NCBI GenBank assembly: GCA_964426135.1
Contig: CAYRPN010000004.1
Location: 22,884-86,883, forward strand
Reading direction: 5' to 3'
DNA from: CAYRPN01 sp964426135
Lineage (GTDB): Bacteria; Planctomycetota; Phycisphaerae; Phycisphaerales; Phycisphaeraceae
Length of the DNA stretch: 64,000 nucleotides
The position numbers were made by a program, and so were the translations under genes. The notes under the pieces were generated by a model, which had not been told where the DNA came from, did not search any database, and saw only the letters and a program-made list of their open reading frames with translations. The stretch's first letter is position 1. Each line of letters begins with the position of its first letter. Shown piece by piece: positions 42,795 to 52,839 of this stretch.

Positions 42795-44180
42795 ATGCCC
42801 TCGCGCATTTCCCGTCGTCGTCTTCTGCGTGGCAGCCTTGTTGTTTCCGCGTCCGTTGCTTTTCTGCCCACCGTCACGCGCAACGTGCTGGGCGCCAATG
42901 AGAAGCTCAACATCGCCGGCATTGGCGCCGGCGGAAAAGGCGCGGTCGATGTGCCCTGCTGCGCGACGGAGAACATCGTCGCCCTGGCGGACCCGGACTC
43001 GAACAATGCCGCCGCAATTTTCAAGCGGTTCGAAAAGGCGGAAAAATTCGCCGACTACCGGGTCATGTTCGACAAGCTCGGCAAGAGCATCGACGCGGTG
43101 ACCATCTCCACGCCCGACCACCACCATGCGCCGGCATCGCTCATCGCGATGCGCCTGGGCAAGCACGTCTACTGCCAGAAGCCGATGAGCCACTCGATCC
43201 TCGAAGCCCGGATCATGACCAAGGTGGCCAAGCAGATGAAGGTCGTCACCCAGATGGGCAACCAGGGCCACAACCACTCCGGCACCCGCCGGCTGGTGGA
43301 GTTGATCCAGGGCGGCGTACTTGGACAGGTCAAGGAAGTTCACATCTGGACGGATCGCGCCGGCGATATCTGGCCTCAGGGCGATCGTGCGATGGCGGCG
43401 ATGAAGGACGGCGAGGGCAAGCCTTGTCCGGCGCATGTGGATTTTGATCTCTGGCTGGGGCCGCGCGATCCGCGGCAGCACAAGTACAACCCGGCGTATC
43501 TTCCTTTCCGCTGGCGCGGGTTCTGGGATTTCGGCACCGGCGCGATCGGCGACATGGGTTGCCACAACATGGACCTGGCGTTCTGGTCGCTGAAGCTGCG
43601 CGACCCTGTCGCCGCCGAGGCGGAGGCGTCGGACCATCACGTCGAGGTCGCCCCGCGCTGGGCGGTGGTCGTGCTCTATTTTCCGCAGCGCGGCGACCTG
43701 GCGCCGTGCAAGGTCGTCTGGTACGAGGCAGGCAAGAAGCCCGATCCATCGCTGGTGAAGGAGAAGGTGCTTCCCCGCAACGGCACCATCATGATCGGGG
43801 AGAAGGACACGCTCTACGTTCCACACTATTGGGGCGACGGCCGCTTCCTCTCCGGCGCCACCAGCGCGAGCTTCCCGAGCATTCCCATCACGCTGCCCCG
43901 CATGGAAGGCAGCGAGCATGAGGGCAACATCGATCAGAATCACCACACCGAGTGGCTCAACGCGATCAAGGCGAATGATCCGAGCAAGGCGCTGTCCAAC
44001 TTCGACTACGCCGGCCCCATGACCGAAGCGGCGCTCCTGGGCAATGTGGCGATCCGCGCCAAGGCCAAGATCGAGTTCGATTCCAAGGGGCTCGAAGTCA
44101 TCGACAACCAGAAGGCGACCCGCTTCGTCCACAACCTGAACATGTATCGCAGGGGTTGGGACCTGGGCCGCATCAATTGA
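42795..44180 (+). CDS. Gfo/Idh/MocA family oxidoreductase with Tat signal
   Basis: 461 aa from ATG 42795 (GGAG upstream). Twin-arginine signal SRRRLLRGSLVVSASVAFLP, so it is exported folded with its NAD(P) cofactor. Rossmann domain with GIGAGGKGAVDV and ALADPDS, the family ISTPDHHHAP and the catalytic-Lys motif HVYCQKPMSHSILEAR (QKP instead of EKP). The C-terminal beta-sheet domain follows (GAIGDMGCHNMDLAFW). These planctomycete exported dehydrogenases usually act on sugar derivatives; no substrate can be assigned. A 31-base repeat array begins 78 bases after the stop. Confidence 0.92.
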   Translation: MPSRISRRRLLRGSLVVSASVAFLPTVTRNVLGANEKLNIAGIGAGGKGAVDVPCCATENIVALADPDSNNAAAIFKRFEKAEKFADYRVMFDKLGKSIDAVTISTPDHHHAPASLIAMRLGKHVYCQKPMSHSILEARIMTKVAKQMKVVTQMGNQGHNHSGTRRLVELIQGGVLGQVKEVHIWTDRAGDIWPQGDRAMAAMKDGEGKPCPAHVDFDLWLGPRDPRQHKYNPAYLPFRWRGFWDFGTGAIGDMGCHNMDLAFWSLKLRDPVAAEAEASDHHVEVAPRWAVVVLYFPQRGDLAPCKVVWYEAGKKPDPSLVKEKVLPRNGTIMIGEKDTLYVPHYWGDGRFLSGATSASFPSIPITLPRMEGSEHEGNIDQNHHTEWLNAIKANDPSKALSNFDYAGPMTEAALLGNVAIRAKAKIEFDSKGLEVIDNQKATRFVHNLNMYRRGWDLGRIN

Positions 44181-44257
44181 TCGGCCGCATAAGGGCGCGT
44201 TGTCGTGAGAAGGGCGCCGAAGGTGGGACGACTTTCCAAGTCGTCCGACTTCTCCCG

Positions 44258-44402
44258 GACGACTTGGAAAGTCGCCCCACTTTTTCAAGACGACTTGGAA
44301 AGTCGCCCCACTTTTTCAAGACGACTTGGAAAGTCGCCCCACTTTTTCGAGGCGACTTGGAAAGTCGCCCCACTTTTTCGAGACGACTTGGAACGTCGTC
44401 CT
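44258..44402. repeat. 31-base direct-repeat array with palindromic core
   Basis: Units start at 44258, 44289, 44320, 44351 and 44382. The unit is GACGACTTGGAAAGTCGCCC followed by CACTTTTTCAA, with occasional G for A changes. The core GACGACTT(T/G)..AAGTCGTC is palindromic; a leading single palindrome lies at 44226-44246. The last, shortened unit ends at the TAG stop of lpxD. Units are contiguous, so there are no spacers. Confidence 0.9.
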
Positions 44403-45519
44403 ACTTCTTTTCCAGTTCCGCGACGCGCTTTTGCAACTCGCGGAACTCCTTCATCATGTCGCCGAGGCGGGTCAGCGAGAGGTAATTCCGCTTGGCGATG
44501 TTCAGCGGCATCGCGGGTTGGCCGCCGTATTTTTCGCCGGCCGGCACGTCGGTCATCACGCCGCTCTGCGCCGCCAACTGCGCGCCGGCGCCGATGGTCA
44601 GGTGGCCGGCGACGCCCACCTGGCCGCCCATGACGACATAATCGCCCGTCTCCGTGGAACCTGCGATGCCGACGAGGGCGACGAAGAGATTGTGCTTGCC
44701 GATGGAAGCGCCATGGCCGATGGCGATGAGGTCGGAGAATTTCGTGCCCTTGCCGATGCGGGTGGAGCCGATGGTCGCGCGGTCCACCGTGCAGCCGGCG
44801 CCCATCTCCACGTCGTCCTCGATCACCGCATTGCCCACCTGCGGAATCTTGTGGTGCCGCGGTTCCTCGCCCGGCAGCTTGGCGGTCGCGTAACCGAAAC
44901 CGTCCTGCCCGATGACGCAGCCGGCGTGCAGCGTGACGCGATTGCCCAGCACGCAATGGTCGTACACGGTGACGCTGGGAAACAACTGGCAGTCCTCGCC
45001 GATGCTGGCGTGCTCGCCGATGTAGCAATGCGGGTAGATGACGGTGCGATCGCCGATGACGGCGTGCGGCGCGATCACGGCGAAGGGATGAATGCTGACA
45101 TCCCTGCCGATCTTCGCCGTCGGATCGACCACCGCCAGTGAACTGACGCCGGTCGCAGGAGCCGCGCACGCAGCAAGCGGGCTCTTTGCCGCCGCGCTCG
45201 ATGCTGTCGCCGCGCCAACCGGCGACGGATGCCTGCGAAACCCATGTAGCGCGACGACCGCCTGGCGGAAGGCGAAGTAGGGATCCTTCGCCACCAGCAG
45301 CGTGAGTTCAGCCGGCGCGTTGGCTGCGTCGCCGGCGGAGACCACCACCGCGCCGGCCTTGGTGGTGGCCAGCGATTTGGCGTACTTCGGGTTCGACAGG
45401 AACGTGACCTGCTCGCCGGTTGCCTCGTCGATCGGAGCGCATGCGGTGAGAACGCGCGAAGCATCGCCGCGAAGTTCGGCGCCGATCTGCGAAGCCAGTT
45501 GTGAAGCGGTCAGACCCAT
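44401..45519 (-). CDS. lpxD: UDP-3-O-acylglucosamine N-acyltransferase
   Basis: 372 aa; third step of lipid A synthesis, N-acylating UDP-3-O-acyl-GlcN from acyl-ACP, so the organism has lipid A or a related glycolipid. N-terminal uridine-binding domain 1-95 (EQVTFLSNPKYAKSL), then a long left-handed beta-helix of hexapeptide repeats (about 125-325, IGRDVSIHPFAVIAPHAVIGD...), with the catalytic His region DGFGYA...HHKIPQVGNAVIEDDVEMGAG. The C-terminal coiled helix ends MMKEFRELQKRVAELEKK. An Ala-rich linker (about 95-122) is longer than in E. coli LpxD. No other lpx genes adjoin. Confidence 0.94.
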   Translation of the reverse strand: MGLTASQLASQIGAELRGDASRVLTACAPIDEATGEQVTFLSNPKYAKSLATTKAGAVVVSAGDAANAPAELTLLVAKDPYFAFRQAVVALHGFRRHPSPVGAATASSAAAKSPLAACAAPATGVSSLAVVDPTAKIGRDVSIHPFAVIAPHAVIGDRTVIYPHCYIGEHASIGEDCQLFPSVTVYDHCVLGNRVTLHAGCVIGQDGFGYATAKLPGEEPRHHKIPQVGNAVIEDDVEMGAGCTVDRATIGSTRIGKGTKFSDLIAIGHGASIGKHNLFVALVGIAGSTETGDYVVMGGQVGVAGHLTIGAGAQLAAQSGVMTDVPAGEKYGGQPAMPLNIAKRNYLSLTRLGDMMKEFRELQKRVAELEKK

Positions 45520-45667
45520 GGGGGGACAGGATAGCAGGGGCGGCGGGTGGCGAAAGGCGCTGGAGGTCGCGCATCAGGGCAATCGTACAAGGGCGGGCGA
45601 GGCTCCCGTTTAGCCGTCGCACGAAGGACCGCCGCAGTGCGACGCGGCCTCATTCATACCGACAATC

Positions 45668-48217
45668 TCACGGCAATCCGCGCATCCGCCTCAGCCCCCA
45701 CTCGCCAACCAGGCAACCGATCGCCAGCGCCAGCATCCACCAGCGATGCCACAGCGGTTCGATCGCCGTCTCCATCACCGGCGCCTTGCGCGAGGACAAG
45801 CCGGCGACGAAATCGTCGAGCTGATCGAGCCGCAGCGTCTGCCCGCCGGTCTGTTTCGCCAGTTGCTCGAGCAGCGCACGGTTGGGTTTGAGCGATGCGA
45901 ACTCCTCGGCCGCGCTGTTCCGCGTCCAGCCCGCGCTGGCGTCAGGCATCGCCTTGCCGTCGGCGTCGGTGACCTTCGCGGTCGCCAGGTACGAGCCTTC
46001 CTCGCGCGGCAGATAGCTCGCCTCATACAGCCCCGGCTCCGCCAGCGAAGGCGACGCACGCAGCGTCACCGTCGGCCCCGCCGCCGGCTGCACGTTGATC
46101 GCCACCGTCGCGCCGTCCATCGCCTGATGATTCCTGTCCCGCACCCGCACGACCAAGCGCACCGCGCCGCCGGCAACTGCGCCGGGGGCAACGCCGGCGT
46201 CCGGCCCCCTCTCCCCAGCCGGGGGACGGGAGAGGGCTGGGGAGAGGGCTGGATCACCTGTGGTTCCCGCATTCGATTGCGCCGCGATCTCCACACGTCC
46301 CGGCACATCCGCCGTGAGCCAGCGCACGAGCTGTCGCCACATCTTGAAGATGTCTTCGTTGGTTTCCTCGCGCTTGATCGCCCAGCGCCAGTGATCGCCG
46401 ACGGTCGCCACCGCCACGCGCCCGCCGAAGGGCTGGACGATCAGCGCGGGCCAGCGGGCGCCGGTGTCATCGCGGGCCTCAGCGAGGATGGTGGCGCCGG
46501 GCTTGACGCTGGGCGTGGTGCTCAGCACGCGGAACGCCGGCATCGCGGCGAGCCGCTGCGTTTCCTCCAACTCCGTCCCGCGCAGGCGCATGAACGTTTC
46601 ATGCCAGCCGGGCCGGGTCAGGTCCAGGCGGAACTCGCGATCTTCCACCAGCACGGGATCGACGGCCCGGTCCAGATACACCGGGAGCATCCGGCCAATG
46701 GGCGTCTTGTGGTAATCGCCTTCGCGCAGCGAATCGACGCCGCCGAGCATCAACAACCCGCCGCGCCGCTGCGTGACGAACTTTTCCAGAAGCGACAGTT
46801 GATCGCGCGAGAAAAACGCCGACTCAACATCGTCGAGAATGATCGCGTGGTAGCGGAACAGATCTTCGGCGGTCTTGGGGAATCCGCCGCGAAGTTCCGC
46901 GTCGCTTTCGGTGTTGAGCCGGACGAGCACGGGCTCGTCGAACTGTTCGACATCGTCCTTGCCCTTGCCCTTGAGATCGAAGCCGCGGAAAAGCGGGTTG
47001 ACGCTGTCCTCACGGTTGTCCCGGTAGGCGAACTTCGCCTCGCGCCGGGCGATGCGAATCAGGCCCACGAGATTCACTTCCTTGTCCTCGCTGATCGCGC
47101 GGCTGAGAAACTTGTATTCGAAGTTGGGCCGGCCCGACACATACAGCACGCGGTACGGCCCGCGCCCGCGGTCGATGCTGATCCAGCGCTCGTTGTTCGC
47201 CGCAGTGGCTTCGCCGGTGATCTCGCCCAGCGCCACAACCTCGCCTCCATTTCGGCTTGCCTCTCCGCCTCGCGCTTCGCCGACGCGCAGCCGATAGAAC
47301 GACACGCCCGTGCGCTGCGGCTTGAACTGGAAACGCACCGCCAGCGACTTCGCGTCGTCCTCGATCTTGTGCGACTGCGATTGCACGACATTGCCCGCGC
47401 TGTCGATGAGCTGAACCGCCACCATTTTGCCGGCGAATCCCGCGGCGCTGACCTCCGCCTGCACCGTGACCGGCGCGTCTTCGAACGCCGATTGCGTCAC
47501 GGCGAGCGAGGCGATGCCGACGTCCGCCGCGTGATCGTCGCGGCCGACGATGACGGGATACACCGGCGCGCCAGCGCCGCCGCCGGCGTTTGCCGCCGCG
47601 AGCAGATCGGCCGCGGCAGCGCCGTCGGTCGCGTTGCCGTCGGTGAAGAGCAGCACCCCGGCGACGGGCCGACCGTGGTAGCGATCCGCCAAAGTGCGAA
47701 GCGTGGAGGACAGAGCGGTGCCCCGGCCATCGAAGGTGATTTCATCGAAGCGATCGACGGCCCGCAGCCGGGTGTCGAACGAGTACGCACGGGCGTCGAA
47801 CTGTTCGCTGAGGCGCAGCCACCATTGCACGGGAGGTCGGGGTTCTGCGTTCTGAGTTGTGGGTTCTGCGTTGTGAGCTGTGGGATTTGCGTTGTGAGTC
47901 AAGGCTTGGCGAAGTTCGTCGGCACGGGTAAGCGCGGCGTTCTTCTCGCGGATATTCAGGCTGCTGCTGCCGTCGATGACGACGAGAAAAAGATTCGCCC
48001 GCGGCGTGGCCCGTTGCGTGGACCAGAGCGGGTTGACGAGAAACGCCGCCAGCAGCACGAGAGCGAGCGCCTTGCAGATCGCCGGCGCCAGCCAGCGGCG
48101 ACCGCCGCCGCTCCGCGCGTAGCCCCACGCCAGCACGCCCAGCGCCAGCGCGACGATCGCCGCCGCCGGCCAGAGCCAATCAGGTTCGCCGATCACGATT
48201 TCCGCGAGGGTGGGCAT
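45668..48217 (-). CDS. large VWA-domain membrane protein of the MoxR/BatA operon
   Basis: 849 aa from ATG 48217; a longer frame starts in CACAAAGAACA repeats and is rejected. Two N-terminal membrane helices (AAAIVALALGVLAWGYA, ALALVLLAAFLVNPLW), then a von Willebrand A-like domain with the metal-ion site DGSSS in LFLVVIDGSSSLN and VAGVLLFTDGNATD. A class I glutamine-amidotransferase-like domain follows (about 350-620, YRVLYVSGRPNFEYKFLSRAI...), then an Ig-like part and a C-terminal membrane helix. In-frame repeat-coded pieces occur at 105-130 (THNANPTAHNAEP) and 655-672 (PALSPALSRPPAGERG). Last gene of the seven-gene minus-strand cluster. Confidence 0.8.
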   Translation of the reverse strand: MPTLAEIVIGEPDWLWPAAAIVALALGVLAWGYARSGGGRRWLAPAICKALALVLLAAFLVNPLWSTQRATPRANLFLVVIDGSSSLNIREKNAALTRADELRQALTHNANPTAHNAEPTTQNAEPRPPVQWWLRLSEQFDARAYSFDTRLRAVDRFDEITFDGRGTALSSTLRTLADRYHGRPVAGVLLFTDGNATDGAAAADLLAAANAGGGAGAPVYPVIVGRDDHAADVGIASLAVTQSAFEDAPVTVQAEVSAAGFAGKMVAVQLIDSAGNVVQSQSHKIEDDAKSLAVRFQFKPQRTGVSFYRLRVGEARGGEASRNGGEVVALGEITGEATAANNERWISIDRGRGPYRVLYVSGRPNFEYKFLSRAISEDKEVNLVGLIRIARREAKFAYRDNREDSVNPLFRGFDLKGKGKDDVEQFDEPVLVRLNTESDAELRGGFPKTAEDLFRYHAIILDDVESAFFSRDQLSLLEKFVTQRRGGLLMLGGVDSLREGDYHKTPIGRMLPVYLDRAVDPVLVEDREFRLDLTRPGWHETFMRLRGTELEETQRLAAMPAFRVLSTTPSVKPGATILAEARDDTGARWPALIVQPFGGRVAVATVGDHWRWAIKREETNEDIFKMWRQLVRWLTADVPGRVEIAAQSNAGTTGDPALSPALSRPPAGERGPDAGVAPGAVAGGAVRLVVRVRDRNHQAMDGATVAINVQPAAGPTVTLRASPSLAEPGLYEASYLPREEGSYLATAKVTDADGKAMPDASAGWTRNSAAEEFASLKPNRALLEQLAKQTGGQTLRLDQLDDFVAGLSSRKAPVMETAIEPLWHRWWMLALAIGCLVGEWGLRRMRGLP

Positions 48218-48395
48218 GGGTGACAACACGAGAACCACAAAGAACACAAAGAACACGAAGAAAAGGCGAAAGCAACTCAACGGAACGCCGTCCGAAGATG
48301 CTCCGCGCAAGACGAAGCAGTTCGCAATTCGTCTGGCTTCGTGACCTTCGTGCTTTTGTGTCCTTGGTGATTCTTCAAGGAGGACGGGCCGGCGC

Positions 48396-51300
48396 TCAAT
48401 CCCCGCCGCCGATTTTTTCGTAGTAGCGCTTCACCAGATCGCCGAAGCGTCCCGGCACCGGGTCGCGGTCGATCGGCGTCAGCGGCTGGTTCGGATCCTT
48501 GCGGGCCAGTTCGTCGCTCAGCTTCTGGCTCAATTCGTTCAGCGGCTGGGCGACCAGCTTGCGCACCATGTCCCACTGCGGCTCCTTGCTGTGCCGCTTG
48601 AACTCGGCGCGAAGCTCCTTCGCCTTTTCACGGACACGGGCCACTTCCTCGCGCAGCTTCGGGTCTTCGATCAGTTCCTCCACGTCGCGCAAGGCATCAG
48701 ACCAGTCGCGGAAATCCTCGCCGGTGATCGGACCATGCGGACCGCTGCCCCCGGTGCCGCGCTGATTGGCGGAGCGGGCCTGATCCTGCAGAAAGCGCGG
48801 GCCTTGCGAGGGCGAGTCGGCATCGCCGGCCTGCTTTGAATCGCCGGCCTGCTTTGAATCGGAGGCCTGCTTCGAGTCGGAGGACTGCTTCGTATCCGCT
48901 GCTTGCGGCTTCGCATTCGGAGCATCCTGCGAGCCCGGCTGCGCTCCGGACGCCCCTTGCCCGCGCGGCGAAGGCTCATTGCCCTTTGCCTGGCTCTGCG
49001 AAGACTGGCCTTTCTGATTCGAATCGCCCTTGCCTTCTTCGCCCTTACCTTGCGAATCGCCCTTGCCTTTCTCACTGGACTGCGATGGATTCTGCGCATT
49101 CGCTTGAGCGCCCGGATCGCCCTGCTCGCCAGAAGGTTGGCCCTTCTCACCGGATGGTTGTCCTTTCTCGCCGCTCTTTTCATGACCTTTCTCTCCGCGG
49201 CCAGCCTGCTTGCCGCCCTTCTCACCTGCCTGCTTCGGATCGCCCGGCTGCTTGCCAGCCTGGTCGCCAGGCTCCTTCCCACCTTTCTCGCCGGGCTGCG
49301 CTTCGCCCTTTTCATCGCCGCCTTCTTGGGGTTCACCTTTCTGTGCTTCGCCGGGTTGGCCGGCCTTCTGCGCATTGCCCTTGTCGCCACCCTGCTTCAC
49401 ATTGCCGCGCTCGGCCGCGCTCGACTTGCCCTGTTTCTCCTGGCCTTCGCGCGGCTCACCGTTGCGCGGCTTGCTCGCATCCGCCAGTTGCTGACCGGCG
49501 GCGCCTGACGGATCCTTCGCATCCGCCTCTTCCCGCACCCGCCGGGCCAGATCATCCACCATCTCGCGGGCCCGCTGCAGCGCCTGCGCCTCATCGCCGA
49601 CCACGCTCTCGGCCGCTTTCTCCACGCCCTTCCTAATCTCATTGATCCCCGCGCGGGCCTGCGGCTCCACCTGCTTCGCGTCCTCATTCAAGCCCTTGTC
49701 CACCAGCAATCGCGCGACCTCCAGCGACTGCTCCACGCGCTTCTGATCCGCTTGCCGCAGCGTGTCGTAAAGCTGTTTGGAAAGCACCGGCTCATTCGCC
49801 TCCGACTGCTCGCTGACGTTCTTGATCTTTTCCTTCAGATCACTCAGCCGACTTTTCTGCTTTTCCAGTTCGTCCGCCACTTCCTTGCGCTCACCCTGAT
49901 CGCGCAGCGACTTGCCGCCCTTTTCCTGATCGAGGTCCGCCAGTTTCTTGCCCGCCTCTTCCTGCTTCTGCGCAAGCTGCCGGGCGTCCTGCCGCATCTG
50001 CTTCATTTCTTCGGAGAACTGCCCCGCGGCCTTGCGGCGAAAGTCCTCGCGCAGCTGCTCCAACTGCCGCTGCGCCCGCGAGCCCTCGGCCAGCGCCTTG
50101 TCCGTCATGCCCTTCTCCAGCGCTTCGGACGCCTGCCGCACGTTCTGCCGCGCCTGCTCCACCTGCTGCTTCGCGTCCTGCATCGCCTGTTGATTCTCAG
50201 GCTTTTCCATGCGGTTTTTCAGCTCATCCACATCGCGGAGCATTTCCTGCTGCTGCTCGCGGAGGCGCTTGAGCTGGCGGTCGAGTTCCTGCCGTTCCTT
50301 CTCCGACTTCGCTTCCTGCAGGGCGAGCTCAAGCTCCTTCAACTTTTCATTCAGGTCGCTCTGCCGCCGCGCCAGTTCGCGCAGGCGGTTGAGCGCCTGC
50401 CGGGTCTCGCGCTTGGCGGGATCTTCCTGCTGATCCTGGGCCAGCTTCTGCGACTCGTAGCGGTTTTCCTCGTTCTTCAGTTCGAGTTGATCGAGTTGCT
50501 GCTGCGCGGGCGATTGCGCCTGCTGTTTCTGCTGGCCCTGCTGCCCCTTCTGTTGACGCTGGCGGATGACTTCATGCTCGCGGGCCTGCATCTTCAGCAG
50601 CGCCTGATACGCCGCCTGCTCGGCCGGCACCGCGTCCTTCAGCGGCTTGAGCGCCGGCGTCTGAGCCGCGGCGGTGAGCAATTCCACCGCCCGGCTCATG
50701 TGCTCGATCACGCGATCCACATGCTCCACCTGCTGGGCATCGTTGATCGTTCCCTTGAGCTTGCTGATTTTCTCCAGGGCCGCCGCCTGCGAATCGCGGA
50801 TCGCCCCGGCATCACCGGCGAACTTGTCCGACAGCGCCGGCTGATCCTCCCGGCGAATCAGGTTCCACGTCGCAATGATGATCTCACGCTGGTCCTTGAG
50901 CGCCTCATTGATCTGCTGCATCTGCGGCGAATTCTGTTGTTGCTGTTTCTGCTGCTCGCTGTCGGGCTGCTCGCCTTGACGAAAGATCTCCTCGAAGTGG
51001 CGCACCTCGGCGAAGTACATGTCGCTGAACACGCGACGCGGTTTGCCGTCGGGACCGATGTCCTCTGCCCAGAAGAAATAGGAAAGGAGCTGCCCCGGCT
51101 GCGAGCGCATCGCCTCGAAGGAAAGCACGTGCTCGGCGTTGTGTTTGACGGTGCCGGCGATGTCTTTGGCGAGCACGACATCGGTGGGTTGCTGCTCAGC
51201 AAGGGAATAGGTCAGGCCGAAGGATTTCACGCCAAAGTCATCCGTGGCGCTGGCGGCCAGCAGGGCTTCCTCCAGCGGCGACACGCGCAGGTCGCGGCGA

Positions 51301-52592
51301 GGGAAGACGAGTTCCAGCTTCGCCGGATTGTTCGGCAGCGCGGTGGCGAGCAGGTCCACCGGCACGCGGTTGCGCCGGCCAGCGTCGTCGATGAGCGTGA
51401 GTTTCCAGCGGCGCGTTTGGTCGAGCAGGAACGCGCCGGTGACGACGCCGGGCTTAGCGGGATCAGCAGTGAGTTTAACTTCGCCGCCGCCATCGCTGAT
51501 GAGCGTGGCTTCTTTCACAGGCTTGTTCAGTTGAAGCGTCCACGTGGCCCGCGTGCCTTCGACGGCACTGATCTGCCGCGTGTCTTCGATCACTTTTTCG
51601 CTCAGGCCTGTGTACTCGGGATAGCGCAGCGTGGCGTCGGCGCGGAGGAGCTGCGGGTAGTCGAAGACGGTGACTTTGTAGCTGGGCGACGGCTGCAACC
51701 CGCCGGCAGAGTCAGCGGCGGACCCGGAACCCGGCACGATGCGGTACGTGAAATCCTTCGTCACCGCAGGCACGCGAGCGCCGACGATGGGATCACTGAG
51801 GCTCGGCGTCATGGTGATGGCGCGGTCCCCACCAGTCGCCAGCTTCTTGTCTCCGACTTCCTTGGGAAGTGAGACCGGTTCCGAATCGATCATGAGCACC
51901 ACGCCAGCGGGAATGCTCTGGCTGAACCGCGCGGTGACGATCAGGCTGGTGCCGCGCTCGATGGCGACATCGCCGGGCTCGACGGTCATCGCATTGCTCG
52001 CGCCGGCCACGGGCGTCAGCGGCGCGGCGGGGCCTGCGGTGAAGCGCGGCTTGGCCGCGAAAGGCTCGGCAGAGATCACCAGCGCCGCGAGCATCGCCGC
52101 CATCAGCGCCACCGACGCAAGCTGCGCGGTGCGCCAGCGCGACACCTGACGCGGGGCAATCGCGGCCCGCCAGTCGTGCTTGTCCGCATGGGCGACGACC
52201 TGCTCCACCACGAGCGATTCGAGGTAACCCAATGGAGCCGGCTCCTGCCCGCCGGCGGCAATCAACTTCGATTCGACAAGCTCGACCGCGGTGATCAGCT
52301 TCGCGTTCAAGTCCGGATGCGCCTGCTCCACGCGGCGGGCGACGTCCACCGGATCGCGCTGGTGCCCGTCGGCAGCACGGCGGGCGATGAGCCAGACCAT
52401 CGCCGCGAGAGTGCAGAACATCGGCAGCGCCACGACGCGATGCCAGCCTTCGAACCCCGGCGACAGCGCCACGATCAGCCCCATCGCCGCCACGACGCAC
52501 CAGCCCATCGCCAGCACCCGACTGAAACGAAGCCGGCGGCCTCGCTGGGCGACGAACTCGAGCCGGTCACGTAGCTGGTTCTCAATGGTCAT
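48396..52592 (-). CDS. giant membrane protein with long glutamine/lysine-rich coiled coil (DUF4175-like)
   Basis: 1398 aa from ATG 52592 (GGAG upstream); 52646 or 52649 would add 18-19 residues. Two N-terminal membrane helices (about 25-65: VLAMGWCVVAAMGLIVALSPG, VVALPMFCTLAAMVWLIA) separated by a short loop. Then an extracytoplasmic beta-rich part to about 560 and a long helical region (570-1040) very rich in Gln, Lys, Glu and Arg with heptad-like QQK/REL repeats. Residues about 1060-1290 are a low-complexity G-E-K-G/Q-P-S-G stretch. The final 110 residues return to a folded domain (GPITGEDFRDWSDALRDVEELIEDPKLREEVARVREKAKELRAEFK). The gene is translated with its BatA/DUF58/MoxR neighbours; the architecture resembles the DUF4175 proteins of such clusters. 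Function unknown. Confidence 0.78.
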   Translation of the reverse strand: MTIENQLRDRLEFVAQRGRRLRFSRVLAMGWCVVAAMGLIVALSPGFEGWHRVVALPMFCTLAAMVWLIARRAADGHQRDPVDVARRVEQAHPDLNAKLITAVELVESKLIAAGGQEPAPLGYLESLVVEQVVAHADKHDWRAAIAPRQVSRWRTAQLASVALMAAMLAALVISAEPFAAKPRFTAGPAAPLTPVAGASNAMTVEPGDVAIERGTSLIVTARFSQSIPAGVVLMIDSEPVSLPKEVGDKKLATGGDRAITMTPSLSDPIVGARVPAVTKDFTYRIVPGSGSAADSAGGLQPSPSYKVTVFDYPQLLRADATLRYPEYTGLSEKVIEDTRQISAVEGTRATWTLQLNKPVKEATLISDGGGEVKLTADPAKPGVVTGAFLLDQTRRWKLTLIDDAGRRNRVPVDLLATALPNNPAKLELVFPRRDLRVSPLEEALLAASATDDFGVKSFGLTYSLAEQQPTDVVLAKDIAGTVKHNAEHVLSFEAMRSQPGQLLSYFFWAEDIGPDGKPRRVFSDMYFAEVRHFEEIFRQGEQPDSEQQKQQQQNSPQMQQINEALKDQREIIIATWNLIRREDQPALSDKFAGDAGAIRDSQAAALEKISKLKGTINDAQQVEHVDRVIEHMSRAVELLTAAAQTPALKPLKDAVPAEQAAYQALLKMQAREHEVIRQRQQKGQQGQQKQQAQSPAQQQLDQLELKNEENRYESQKLAQDQQEDPAKRETRQALNRLRELARRQSDLNEKLKELELALQEAKSEKERQELDRQLKRLREQQQEMLRDVDELKNRMEKPENQQAMQDAKQQVEQARQNVRQASEALEKGMTDKALAEGSRAQRQLEQLREDFRRKAAGQFSEEMKQMRQDARQLAQKQEEAGKKLADLDQEKGGKSLRDQGERKEVADELEKQKSRLSDLKEKIKNVSEQSEANEPVLSKQLYDTLRQADQKRVEQSLEVARLLVDKGLNEDAKQVEPQARAGINEIRKGVEKAAESVVGDEAQALQRAREMVDDLARRVREEADAKDPSGAAGQQLADASKPRNGEPREGQEKQGKSSAAERGNVKQGGDKGNAQKAGQPGEAQKGEPQEGGDEKGEAQPGEKGGKEPGDQAGKQPGDPKQAGEKGGKQAGRGEKGHEKSGEKGQPSGEKGQPSGEQGDPGAQANAQNPSQSSEKGKGDSQGKGEEGKGDSNQKGQSSQSQAKGNEPSPRGQGASGAQPGSQDAPNAKPQAADTKQSSDSKQASDSKQAGDSKQAGDADSPSQGPRFLQDQARSANQRGTGGSGPHGPITGEDFRDWSDALRDVEELIEDPKLREEVARVREKAKELRAEFKRHSKEPQWDMVRKLVAQPLNELSQKLSDELARKDPNQPLTPIDRDPVPGRFGDLVKRYYEKIGGGD

Positions 52593-52716
52593 ACGGAGAC
52601 TCCGATGGTCGCGCCCTTCGCGTGCAGCTTCGATATTGTCCGACATCACGCCTGATTAAGGAAGAAAAGTTTGCGCCCGTTCAGCGACGGAGCTTGCGGA
52701 AGTGAAGGTTGCGCCC

Positions 52717-52792
52717 GTTTAGCGACGGGGCTTGCCCCGCTCTGGCCGACCATCCGCACGTCGCCGAAACGGGGCAAGCCCCGTCGCTAAAC
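52717..52792. repeat. REPIN-like inverted repeat (GTTTAGC head)
   Basis: GTTTAGCGACGGGGCTTGCC and right arm ending GTCGCTAAAC. A degenerate arm (GTTCAGCGACGGAGCTTGCG) precedes it at 52679-52699. The element separates the BatA-like gene from the DUF4175-like gene. Confidence 0.88.
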
Positions 52793-52839
52793 GCTGCAAT
52801 ATTTTGCATCGTCCTTTCCTGCATTCCTGCATTCCTCAT

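Noticed and set aside
44258..44402. CRISPR array
   Set aside because: The 31-base units are contiguous without spacers, and no cas genes are nearby.
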